DNA of 64,000 nucleotides, taken from positions 21,828 through 85,827 of the forward strand of contig JACTMU010000081.1 of assembly GCA_014584465.1 (NCBI GenBank), given 5' to 3'. The translations under genes were made by a program, and so were the position numbers. Source of the stretch: Pseudomonadota bacterium (GTDB taxonomy: Bacteria; Bdellovibrionota; Bdellovibrionia; Bdellovibrionales; JACTMU01). Position 1 is the first letter of the stretch. The number at the start of each line of letters is the position of its first letter. Below are positions 45,022 to 53,982 of the stretch, piece by piece. Below the pieces are notes generated by a model, which worked only from the letters and a program-made list of their open reading frames with translations, was not told the origin of the DNA and made no database searches.

Positions 45022-48000
45022 TTATGGCGCTGGCCGTTTGACACAACGAAATCCTATTGTGGAGTCGGCGATCGTATCAGAATTGCCTAAATTCAGGCTG
45101 TAGATACCGGCCGAATAGCTCGAACTGAATGCACCGCCTCGAAAGGCGCCCGTTTGGGCGGTCACTGGTAGGTAAACCATACCGGCGTTCACGAAGGAAT
45201 TGGCGCCTGAAGTGAGCGGTTGAAAGTGAGTCGAGGCGAGTCCACACGTCACACCGGGAAATTCATACCAACCTGCCGTTCCCGCTGTACAAGAGGGTGG
45301 ATACCAGTCCACCCACTCATTCACGTTTCCTGAAAAATCCCAAATGACGCCACCCTCTGAGAGTTCATGAGTTCGCTTAAAATCATGAGTCCCGGTTGAA
45401 AGACAGCTGTTTGCGCCCGTATTGAACAAACATGCATTGTCTGCAGAACCTAACGGCGCGGTGTTGCTCCAAATATCCCCCCAACTTGTAATCGCAGCCA
45501 CTCCACGTGATAATTTCCCGGTACCCACCATACCCCCACTCCAATTGAGAGGTTCGCTTTCAATTTCTCGCGCAATGGTCATCCACTCTTGGTTGCTGAT
45601 CAGATCAAAACCTGCACCGAGGGCCTGGCACTGCGATTTTGCCAGAGACATATTGATGTTCGTCCACGGAAGTCCATTAGGAATGGAAGATGCAACGCTT
45701 GAAACATCTTTCATCTCATATTGTGCGACGCAAAAGCTCGTTGTACTAAGGTCAACATTGCCCCCCACTTTCAAAAAATTGGGTGGGCACGGTTCAGTGA
45801 CTGCCAAAGCTGCCCCTCCGGCGCGCCCTTCCGGCAAGACTCCTCGTGAGTTCCAAAAGAGACCATCATAGGATGACAACACTTCACTCCCATAAGATCC
45901 CGAAAATGCTCCTTGCCCAAGCGCCAAAATTTCACTTTCAAGCGAAATGAATTGGGTCCGAAAGGTCGTATAATTAAATGGTGTCCCTGCGGTCGTCCAT
46001 GAAGCCCCATCATAACTATTGATCACATCCAAGACGCTTGTCCCGCTATATCCCCCAATGAACCAAAGTTTATTGAAAGCCGAGAACGCTGTGGTCCAAG
46101 CCTGAGCCCCAGGCAAAGTCCCCAATGTTTGCCAAGAGGTTCCGTCAAATTCATAGGCAGTCATTGACCAACCCGAATTGGGCATACCCCCTAGAAGATA
46201 AATTTTGGAACCGTCGCCAAAGTTATGGATCGCCACTCCTGCACTCTGAACACCCATCAAAAGATTGCTTTCCTGAGTCCACGTGTATCCATTGTCCACG
46301 CTTCTAAACACTGTATTCACCACCGAACCATTGGTTCCACCAATCACGTAGATTGCACCTTTGTACACAACCACACCCGCAAACATCTTCCCAGCTGACG
46401 CAGGCAAGGTGCTGCGCTCACTCCATGTGGCTCCACCATCTGTTGAGACATTCACTGCACTGACAAATGACGATCCAGAGTAACCTCCGATGCTGATGAG
46501 TTCATTGGTCAAATGAACCATTCCATGACCGTAGACAGGTGTGGGAAGGCAGCCAACGGTCGACCAGGTGAACCCCTTATCTGTTGTTTTGTAAACATCA
46601 CGTTTTACTTGACCCGCGTAGCTAGCTTCTCCGCCGCTATAGATCACCGAGGGTTCAAAGACAGCGCTTGGCTGATAAACCGACATTGAAACCGTAGCCG
46701 ACGACAGAACATCCCCAGAAACTCGACTTGCTTGAAGACTAGGGCACTGAGGAGTTGTCGATTGATAGTAAAAGGATGCAGAAGAGTTTCCTGAAAGTAA
46801 TGTGAGCGAAGAGATGATGCTGCCCGGGCTGCATGCTGAATCGGAATAGAAATTTCCATTCACACCTGCTCCTGAGAGACTGATCGTGGTGTCCGAATTC
46901 ACAGCGATTGAACTGTTCAATGTGATGGCCGTACTGCAGGACCCGGATGGCAGCGACGACCCAGAAATGGTCATCGAAAGACTGCCGTCACTCCCTCGAG
47001 AAAAATTACGATACAGCGTCACTCCGTTTTGAGTGATATAGACAGTGAATGTGCCATTGACACCCATCAAACTAAATCCAGCTAGGGATGAAAAGCCAGT
47101 GGACCATGCACCCGAAGCGCAACTAGGGGTGGATGCTGTGTTGGTCCCTATTTTAACGGACACCGATGAAAAGGCAGAATCACAGTACCCACTCAGGGTG
47201 TCTAATGCCAGCACGGTGGCTGAACTGGCTGGCGAAGTAAATCCAAGTGAAACAATCGACACCGTATAGGTATTTGCCAATGACAAAGGATCCCCACTGC
47301 TCACGGTCGCACCAAAAGAGGTGGCTCCTGCAGTCCCGGACTTGTAATAAAATCCTACCCCCGAAGAGCTCGTTGAAAACGTGACCGAGGTGATCGCGGT
47401 GCCAGTGCAGGTGGAATCACCATAGAATGAACCCAAACCTGCAGAAAGAGCCACGGTCGTTGTGGCAACCACAGACGCAGAACTGTACAGGCTGTAGGCA
47501 ACGCAACTGTTGGTCGAGATTGATTGACTTCCCGAAAAGGAGAGAGACCCTGAGACCTCAATGGAACGGTAGAAATCGACGATTGATGCAAACCGAGTAT
47601 CCCCAGTGGAAACTGATGCATTCAATTTAATTGAAGAGGCAGAACCTGTACTGTTTTTATAGTAGAATGCACCCGCAGTGTTCGTGCTGGCAGGAATCGA
47701 AACACTTATGGTCGTTAGAGCCGTCGAGGAACAGTCCGAAGTTGAATAGAAACTTCCCGTCAAATAGGCACCATAACTTGACTGAGAAACTTGGATTGCA
47801 GTTGCCGTAGTGGTGTTGGACGATGAGGAAATGTAATATGGTCCTGAGCAGGTACCGGCCGTAATTGAACTTGGAAGAGTTGAAAATGAGAGGGTGTAAC
47901 TGTTCCCTCCACTTTTCGTAAAGTTTCGATATTGGGTCACGCCATTTTGAGAAATAGAAACGGTGAAGGAACTGGTCACGGAGGAAAAACCTGTCAATAC

Positions 48001-50082
48001 AGAAAATGTGGTCGACCATGCACCTGAGGTGCATGCAATGCTGGTGGCTGCATTGGCATCAATTTGTATTGAAAGAGTCGAATAATTGAAATCACAAGAA
48101 CCAGTGAGGCTGTCCCCCGAAGAGACCATGCTTGAACTCGCAGGCGAAGTAAATCCCAAAGTATTCGTGCCTCCACCGGCGTTATTTCCTCCAGTCACGG
48201 TGACGGGATAAGACTGCACCGAGGAAAAGTAGGTGTCACCGGCGGTTGCAGAAGCGGCAAAGTAGACCGTTCCACTTGATGCAGTTTTGTAATAAAAGGT
48301 CGCGCTCGATGTGGAGGCGGGTATTGAAACCGATGTGATCGTCTGGCCTGTGGAACATGAGCTTCCTGAATAAAAGGCCCCACTGCCTGCCCCTGAAAGA
48401 GAGATCGTGGTGGCAGCACTGACTGATGCGGAGGTGTTGATGGTGTAAGATGTGCAGCTGTCGGTTGCAGTTGTTGTGTTCCCTGTAAAGTAGAGATACT
48501 TTGAAGTCCCACCATCTGTTGTGCTGCCACCGCCACTGTTGTAGCTGTAGTTGTAAAGTCCCTCTACGCGTGCGCCCATGGTGTAGTACTTCTTCGCTCC
48601 GTTTTCATTTTTGTAAGGGCAGAGTATGGAATTGAGCTGCCTGTTGGCGCCAAGGGTGTATGCAGCCCGATGAGTTGGGGGATCGGTGGGCCCAAAGTCC
48701 TTCACTTGAACGAAACCCAAGTACTCGAGTTCATCACAGCGATAGCCATCTCCATTTTTTGACCTAATCTCATGGTCACTGCAACCTGAACTGCACGTGT
48801 CCTCCTCTCTCATAAAGAGGGTCACACCAGAAAGCGCTCCCGTATTGGCAAAGGCGTTGGGGAGATAGCTCCACTTGATCTCATACTCACTGCGAGTCGA
48901 ATCATAGCAGCCCGAAGCATAACTGCCGCTGCTGTCGTAACAGCCACCGCCGGAAATCGAAAATGTTTGAGATTCTCTTTTAAAAGGACCCTTGAATCCG
49001 CTTGCACTCCAAAGCCCATTGCGAAGGGATGAGGGATCAAATGTGATCTTATTTGAAAACTCGCTCTCTTGACCGCACGAACTCTGCGCGACACCGCCGC
49101 CAGCCAAGTAGACGTCCATTGAACTTGGGGACAAAGACCAATTCATGGGTTGAGTCCCTGTGCTGTCCCGATAGAGATAGGAAATGGTGGAGGCACTCTC
49201 GTTGTAGCAGGCTTTCCCACTGAACTTGTCTACGGCCGGACCAAAGAAACCAAAATAGAGAGTTCCTCCGTCGCCTTGACGATAGGAACCCGATCCCTCA
49301 TAGATCCAGTAGTTCTGAGGCACTCCCACCTTCAAGAACTTCGAAGAGACCTGAGCATCCAGCGACGTTGTTCGGACATCCGAAAAGAGGATTTGGTTGT
49401 TAGACACAAGTCGATATTGAAAGGCGATGGCCTCCAAACCAAAGAGTTCGATCCATCCATTGAAGATCTCTGAGTAAAAGAGTGTCATCGTGGGCCGTCC
49501 ATTCGGTGGAGTAAACTCAACAGCCACTTTACCTGTCGGACCCTTTCCCACACCATTTTCCACACTCTCCACATATTGACCCGCTACATGGACCTCTTTT
49601 CCAATTTGAGACGAGCCTCCATAGACACTTGCGACCAGATCAACGCTCTGTGAACCTGGATAAAGCGTCACGGTCGTATCTCCATAGACAAAGTAGAGAC
49701 TCTTGGCTCCTGAAGTGCGATCTTCGTAAACTCCCAGATATTGAATCAATCGATTGGACCCCGATGTAACTTCAAGAGAGATGTCCGGCGGTGGAAGTTT
49801 GTAACATTGACTCCCGCAGTCGGCATCCCAACTCCAAAGAACCTTTTCCATATCTGAAGCCTGAACGTTGATCACGATGTGGCCTAGCTCGTACCCCGAG
49901 GGAACGGCGAGAGCTCCTACTTTTTGACTTAATGTTCGATCAATCTGAAAGGTGATCGTACTGCTGTTTCCATCTTCTTTTCGTGAACATCCCAACACCA
50001 AGAGTGTGGTGAGTGTCACCAGAAATGTACAAACACGCAGACATGATCCTAACACTATTTCTCGCAATAAACGTCCCACCAT
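45022..50082 (-). CDS. giant modular lipoprotein: Ser/Thr-rich repeats, kelch-like propeller, FGE-like C-terminus
   Basis: 1686 aa. Lipobox LLVLGC (Cys32). Parts in order: N-terminal domain with paired cysteines (about 35-510); a long Ser/Thr-rich region of repeated beta modules (about 515-1140), in which LGFTSPASS and GAWST.F..L.GFS recur; a kelch-like section (about 1150-1420) with ISIGGYSG, IYVIGGTNG, IYLLGGMPN and LWFIGGYSG; and a C-terminal domain (about 1430-1686) of the formylglycine-generating enzyme/SUMF fold (SNQEWMTIA, WDFSGNVNEWVDW, FRGGAF, IGFRCVK). In other proteins that fold also serves as a ligand-binding domain, so enzymatic activity is not assumed. AAGGAG precedes the ATG. 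Confidence 0.8.
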   Translation of the reverse strand: MVGRLLREIVLGSCLRVCTFLVTLTTLLVLGCSRKEDGNSSTITFQIDRTLSQKVGALAVPSGYELGHIVINVQASDMEKVLWSWDADCGSQCYKLPPPDISLEVTSGSNRLIQYLGVYEDRTSGAKSLYFVYGDTTVTLYPGSQSVDLVASVYGGSSQIGKEVHVAGQYVESVENGVGKGPTGKVAVEFTPPNGRPTMTLFYSEIFNGWIELFGLEAIAFQYRLVSNNQILFSDVRTTSLDAQVSSKFLKVGVPQNYWIYEGSGSYRQGDGGTLYFGFFGPAVDKFSGKACYNESASTISYLYRDSTGTQPMNWSLSPSSMDVYLAGGGVAQSSCGQESEFSNKITFDPSSLRNGLWSASGFKGPFKRESQTFSISGGGCYDSSGSYASGCYDSTRSEYEIKWSYLPNAFANTGALSGVTLFMREEDTCSSGCSDHEIRSKNGDGYRCDELEYLGFVQVKDFGPTDPPTHRAAYTLGANRQLNSILCPYKNENGAKKYYTMGARVEGLYNYSYNSGGGSTTDGGTSKYLYFTGNTTTATDSCTSYTINTSASVSAATTISLSGAGSGAFYSGSSCSTGQTITSVSIPASTSSATFYYKTASSGTVYFAASATAGDTYFSSVQSYPVTVTGGNNAGGGTNTLGFTSPASSSMVSSGDSLTGSCDFNYSTLSIQIDANAATSIACTSGAWSTTFSVLTGFSSVTSSFTVSISQNGVTQYRNFTKSGGNSYTLSFSTLPSSITAGTCSGPYYISSSSNTTTATAIQVSQSSYGAYLTGSFYSTSDCSSTALTTISVSIPASTNTAGAFYYKNSTGSASSIKLNASVSTGDTRFASIVDFYRSIEVSGSLSFSGSQSISTNSCVAYSLYSSASVVATTTVALSAGLGSFYGDSTCTGTAITSVTFSTSSSGVGFYYKSGTAGATSFGATVSSGDPLSLANTYTVSIVSLGFTSPASSATVLALDTLSGYCDSAFSSVSVKIGTNTASTPSCASGAWSTGFSSLAGFSLMGVNGTFTVYITQNGVTLYRNFSRGSDGSLSMTISGSSLPSGSCSTAITLNSSIAVNSDTTISLSGAGVNGNFYSDSACSPGSIISSLTLLSGNSSASFYYQSTTPQCPSLQASRVSGDVLSSATVSMSVYQPSAVFEPSVIYSGGEASYAGQVKRDVYKTTDKGFTWSTVGCLPTPVYGHGMVHLTNELISIGGYSGSSFVSAVNVSTDGGATWSERSTLPASAGKMFAGVVVYKGAIYVIGGTNGSVVNTVFRSVDNGYTWTQESNLLMGVQSAGVAIHNFGDGSKIYLLGGMPNSGWSMTAYEFDGTSWQTLGTLPGAQAWTTAFSAFNKLWFIGGYSGTSVLDVINSYDGASWTTAGTPFNYTTFRTQFISLESEILALGQGAFSGSYGSEVLSSYDGLFWNSRGVLPEGRAGGAALAVTEPCPPNFLKVGGNVDLSTTSFCVAQYEMKDVSSVASSIPNGLPWTNINMSLAKSQCQALGAGFDLISNQEWMTIAREIESEPLNWSGGMVGTGKLSRGVAAITSWGDIWSNTAPLGSADNACLFNTGANSCLSTGTHDFKRTHELSEGGVIWDFSGNVNEWVDWYPPSCTAGTAGWYEFPGVTCGLASTHFQPLTSGANSFVNAGMVYLPVTAQTGAFRGGAFSSSYSAGIYSLNLGNSDTIADSTIGFRCVKRPAP

Positions 50083-50305
50083 GGGTTGTTCTCCTTATGT
50101 TATGCAGACCTCCTTAAATTGTAGATCAGACCAAAGGAAAACTCCATCAAATCAATTCTTACTGATTCCAATTGAAACGAAAAAAGCTGGCCTGATCGAA
50201 TATGATTCGTCTCGATTCAAAACGAGACTCAAACTGAAACCGCCATGATTGAGCCACTAGGTCTGGAATCAGTGCTTTGTGATCTTCCGGAGTAAAATCT
50301 AGGGT

Positions 50306-50869
50306 CTATTCGAGATCGGAAAATTCCAGATCGGGTTCAGCGACATTGCCACAGTCGATCTGATGAGACCACAATTTCCCATCCGTACTAAACTCGACGA
50401 TTCGATTTTTTGTCGAACTAAAACCGATGTGCTGTGGATTTCGATCTTGTCCGATCGCGTAGGTGATTCCTGTAATGCGCCCTCTTTTGCGATGAAAATT
50501 CAAAGCATATTGATTGGTTCCGTCCGTTTGATCGTGAATATAGATTTCACGCGAATTGAAGTCTATCAGGTAAGGATTCGAATATTCTTTTGGTGGAGAC
50601 AAAACCATTTCATCATGAAACGCATTCAATGTACTCACAAACTCATAGGAACTGAAACTAAACCAACCACTTTGGCTCATCAATCTGATGTCAACCCCCT
50701 TAACGGTGATTCCGAAAAAAATGTCTGAACCATCGATCTCTACATCCACGGTGCAGTGGTCTGTTATGATCGTCTTACGATTGGAAATCCTATCAACTTC
50801 AGACCTAAAATACGAAACTAAATCTCCAAGCTCAGCGCTGCTTGCGTTTTCAGTACGGCCCAAGCTCAC
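50306..50869 (-). CDS. hypothetical protein, possibly 5'-truncated by a repeat insertion
   Basis: 187 aa from a GTG with no ribosome binding site. The MITE-like copy D lies only 3 nt upstream (target duplication 50872-50877), so the original start and promoter may be lost. The sequence is soluble and mixed alpha/beta, with no family recognised: FFGITVKGVDIRLMSQSGWF in the middle, DFNSREIYIHDQTDGTNQYAL, and an acidic end EPDLEFSDLE. It may be a pseudogene. Confidence 0.5.
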   Translation of the reverse strand: MSLGRTENASSAELGDLVSYFRSEVDRISNRKTIITDHCTVDVEIDGSDIFFGITVKGVDIRLMSQSGWFSFSSYEFVSTLNAFHDEMVLSPPKEYSNPYLIDFNSREIYIHDQTDGTNQYALNFHRKRGRITGITYAIGQDRNPQHIGFSSTKNRIVEFSTDGKLWSHQIDCGNVAEPDLEFSDLE

Positions 50870-50877
50870 AATAACTA

Positions 50878-51019
50878 GGGGCTGTCCGGTAATTCGCTTT
50901 TTGATCGATTTTGATAAGTTTTTCTTATACCGAGGCGGGCCGACGAAGGGCTAGCCAGAGGCGCTAACTCTAAGGAAAACTTATAGAAATCGGCAAAAAT
51001 GGAATTACCGGACAGCCCC
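50878..51019. repeat. MITE-like element, copy D (142 bp, complete ends)
   Basis: Opposite orientation to copies A, C and E. Both ends are intact and flanked by TAACTA (50872-50877 and 51020-51025). Relative to copy A it retains GCGGGCCGACGAAG but lacks about 20 bp near CGAGGAGGCTCAACGAAGG. Its right target duplication directly abuts copy F. Confidence 0.85.
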
Positions 51020-51025
51020 TAACTA

Positions 51026-51117
51026 GGGGCTGTCCGGCAATTCGCTTTTTGATTGATTTTGATAGTTTTTCTTATACCGAGGCGAGGTGACGAAGAGCTA
51101 GCCAGAGACGCTAACTC
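51026..51117. repeat. MITE-like element, copy F (left part only)
   Basis: It starts GGGGCTGTCCGGCAATTCGC right after TAACTA and runs to GACGCTAACTC, where it stops. It is more divergent than D (for example GATAGTTTTTC, GAGGTGACGAAGAG), so probably older. Confidence 0.75.
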
Positions 51118-51324
51118 AGAGAGAGATTCGTGATTCAACTTGAGACAGCTTCAATAGTAAATTTGAACTGCATCCATCCTTGTGTTAGTCTTATTCAGGA
51201 ACCATCGTCTGTTCGTTTTTTCGTCTACTTCGCGTTTGTTCTTAAAAAATGAAATTTAATTCTGAAAATCATGTTAATTCTCAAGTCTGAAGTGCAGCAT
51301 GAATATAGGGCCTAAGGAGAGTTT

Positions 51325-53772
51325 ATGGTTCACATAATGTGTCAAAGATCTTTCGTTGTGCCACTCTCTACAATATTCTCGTTACTTTTACTGTTAGTGT
51401 CTTATCAGAACTGTGGGGGAACACTAACTGCATTGCATTCCGCCAACAGAACAAGTGACTCTCTTTGCGAAGAAAATTGTTCATCGATAGGCAGCGATGG
51501 TAACGAGCTTCCTGGGACTTCTGATGACAATGAGGGAGATGTGAATGACTCTGATCCGATGGTCGTCGAAGGCCCACCTGGAGATAATGGTGGTCCAACA
51601 CCCCCTCCCGATGAAAATGAGATCCCTGTGGTACCTCCTGGCAATGGTAACAACTCACCTTATGAAAATCAGTGGCAACAAGTAGTAAAAAGAACGCAAG
51701 TTCAGAAAGCGGCAGGATTATTGGGAGGTGAAGGGGGTCAGATGATATTTGGTCTTACCTATGCGCCATCTGATCCCAATATCGCATATTTTGTCACCGA
51801 TACAACCAGGGTATGGAAAAGTACTGATGGCGGCACAAGTTGGCATTTAAAATCTAATGGAATTGGAGCGACGGGTGGGATCTCTGTAGTTATTCATCCA
51901 ACAAATCCAGATATTGTTTACATTGCTGGCGGTAATATTTCAAACATAGGATGGACGCCAGCTCCAGATGTTGTACAGGGAATATTCAGAACTACAAATG
52001 GCGGAAACAACTGGACATTAATAAAAAATACGGAATTTGTCAGAAAAAATTCGGGTGGCGCTCATATTGTTTTTGCTGGAAGTAATATGTACGCGGCGCC
52101 AAGTAATACCGGCATCTTAAAATCAGTAGACGATGGAAATACATGGAATTTTCTGATGACATCTGGTGGCACAAAAATATTAAATACTTTAAATTTAACG
52201 AACATAAGTGTTCATCCGAAAGATAATGCTATTTTGTTCGTATCCTCTTCCAATGGGCTGTATAAGGTTGTGGATAATGGTGGGAACGCTACGGTTACCA
52301 AGATAGGAGCAGGCCTTCCTTTAGGCGTAGTGTATCAACTTGTGATTAATCCTAATACCCCGGACGTAATGTATCTTGCTGCCGGAACGAATGGTGTCTG
52401 GAAGTCCACAGACGGCGGATTGCGTTTCACTCGCACATTAGTTTCTCCCATTAAAAATAATACAGCCGGACTTACCAAGTTTATAGCAATGAGTCCGGTT
52501 AATCCGAATAGGCTGATAGTTACATTCGGTCAAATATTTGGAAAATACTTGTATTATACAAGCAATGGAGGAACAAATTGGACACAGACCTCTACAATGG
52601 ATTATCAAATCGGAGATGCGTGGGTGGCAGGTTCCTTGCACGGTTGGACAGAGAATTTGTTTGGCACCATGGATACTCTCTCCCCCATTGTTTTTCACCC
52701 TCAGGAAGAAGATATTGCATTGGTAGTAGGTTGGGGAGACACCGTATGCAAAACCATGAATGGAGGCGAATCATGGAAGTATTCCAACACAGGCTACACT
52801 GGCACAGGTGGAGGGGTTCATGACAGTTCCAGCGCTATTGGTTGGGATTCGACCAACTATCATCGTGCGGTTTACACTCACGCAGATTGGGGCAGTATGG
52901 TGACAGAGGATAACGAAGACACCTTTACATCGAGAGCAACGGTGAAATACAACAATAGAAGAGCAACTGCGGCGGCAGCTATGTATGGAGATATCATTGT
53001 TCAAGCAGTTGGACAGTCAAACAATTCTAGTACCGCACAAATAATAGCCATATCAAGGGATGCAGGAGCAAATTGGACTACGACTGAAGATGCAACGGCG
53101 TTTTTCAAATTCATTGAGTTTCATCCGCAAAATAAAAATATCGTATATGCTGGAAACTATAAATTTACCAACATACAGGTCGACAGGGATTTTGCAACCC
53201 TTGGAAGAACCGTTGCTTCAGTATTTTGGGGAAATGGGAATATAGTCTATTCCTATAGTGGAAGCACCATCTATAAATCTATTAATGCCGGGATCACATG
53301 GACCACGCCATATCCCTCACTGAACCTTCCTTCCGGAACTTCCATCTCTCAAATGGCTGTATCTCCTACGAATGCAGACCGAATTTATGCAGCTGTACGG
53401 GGGAAAGGGATTTACATAATAGATAGAACAACTGCCAGTGGCGGTACGGTGGTGTTGAAAAATCACAATGATGGCATCGAAAAAGACCAGTTCGGCGAGA
53501 TTAATGTAAAAACAGTGGCAACAGACCCCAACAATGCAAATATCGTCTATGCAGGAACAAGAGTGGGCCAGAAAGGCATATCTAATGGTGTTTTTCGATC
53601 TGTGGATGGCGGAAATACATGGACAAATATAACCCGGAATACTTTTGGAACAATGTTCGCCATCCAGTCTATAAAGGTAAGAGCTGATAACAGCTATGTT
53701 TATATAAGCACTATGTCTGGCACGTGGAAGTTGCCGCCACCACCATCATCGTCAGCAGCAGCAGGAGATTGA
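51325..53772 (+). CDS. lipoprotein with BNR/Asp-box beta-propeller repeats
   Basis: 815 aa. Lipobox LLVSYQNC, then a Pro/Asp/Gly-rich linker (about 35-110). The rest is a Vps10/sortilin- or sialidase-like propeller with at least nine Asp boxes: STDGGTSWHL, TTNGGNNWTL, SVDDGNTWNF, STDGGLRF, TSNGGTNWTQ, TMNGGESWKY, SRDAGANWTT, SINAGITWTT, SVDGGNTWTN. Such proteins occur in glycoside hydrolases (GH74-type) and adhesins, so glycan binding or cleavage is possible. AAGGAG precedes the ATG. The gene is visibly more AT-rich than its neighbours and follows two repeat copies, which suggests acquisition by transfer. Confidence 0.8.
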   Translation: MVHIMCQRSFVVPLSTIFSLLLLLVSYQNCGGTLTALHSANRTSDSLCEENCSSIGSDGNELPGTSDDNEGDVNDSDPMVVEGPPGDNGGPTPPPDENEIPVVPPGNGNNSPYENQWQQVVKRTQVQKAAGLLGGEGGQMIFGLTYAPSDPNIAYFVTDTTRVWKSTDGGTSWHLKSNGIGATGGISVVIHPTNPDIVYIAGGNISNIGWTPAPDVVQGIFRTTNGGNNWTLIKNTEFVRKNSGGAHIVFAGSNMYAAPSNTGILKSVDDGNTWNFLMTSGGTKILNTLNLTNISVHPKDNAILFVSSSNGLYKVVDNGGNATVTKIGAGLPLGVVYQLVINPNTPDVMYLAAGTNGVWKSTDGGLRFTRTLVSPIKNNTAGLTKFIAMSPVNPNRLIVTFGQIFGKYLYYTSNGGTNWTQTSTMDYQIGDAWVAGSLHGWTENLFGTMDTLSPIVFHPQEEDIALVVGWGDTVCKTMNGGESWKYSNTGYTGTGGGVHDSSSAIGWDSTNYHRAVYTHADWGSMVTEDNEDTFTSRATVKYNNRRATAAAAMYGDIIVQAVGQSNNSSTAQIIAISRDAGANWTTTEDATAFFKFIEFHPQNKNIVYAGNYKFTNIQVDRDFATLGRTVASVFWGNGNIVYSYSGSTIYKSINAGITWTTPYPSLNLPSGTSISQMAVSPTNADRIYAAVRGKGIYIIDRTTASGGTVVLKNHNDGIEKDQFGEINVKTVATDPNNANIVYAGTRVGQKGISNGVFRSVDGGNTWTNITRNTFGTMFAIQSIKVRADNSYVYISTMSGTWKLPPPPSSSAAAGD

Positions 53773-53982
53773 TCAATGTCTCTCATTATGACACGTTTGA
53801 AAATGAAACGTATTAAGATGGATCTGTACTAGGGCGTAGAAAACTAGCCAGTTTTTAGCAACTTTGGTTTCCCGGTTTTTGGCCCCTCAGTTTGGGCTAT
53901 TTTTTTGGACTCTTCACAAGAGCCTCCTTTTCGGCTTTGAGTTTTTCTTTGGCTACATTCAAGCCCTATTTCGTGCCACGCA

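Noticed and set aside
53844..53982. Short minus-strand frame downstream of pilY1 (LNVAKEKLKAEKEALVKSPKK)
   Set aside because: Looks like a helical C-terminus but has no start or connection to a longer frame; too short to support.
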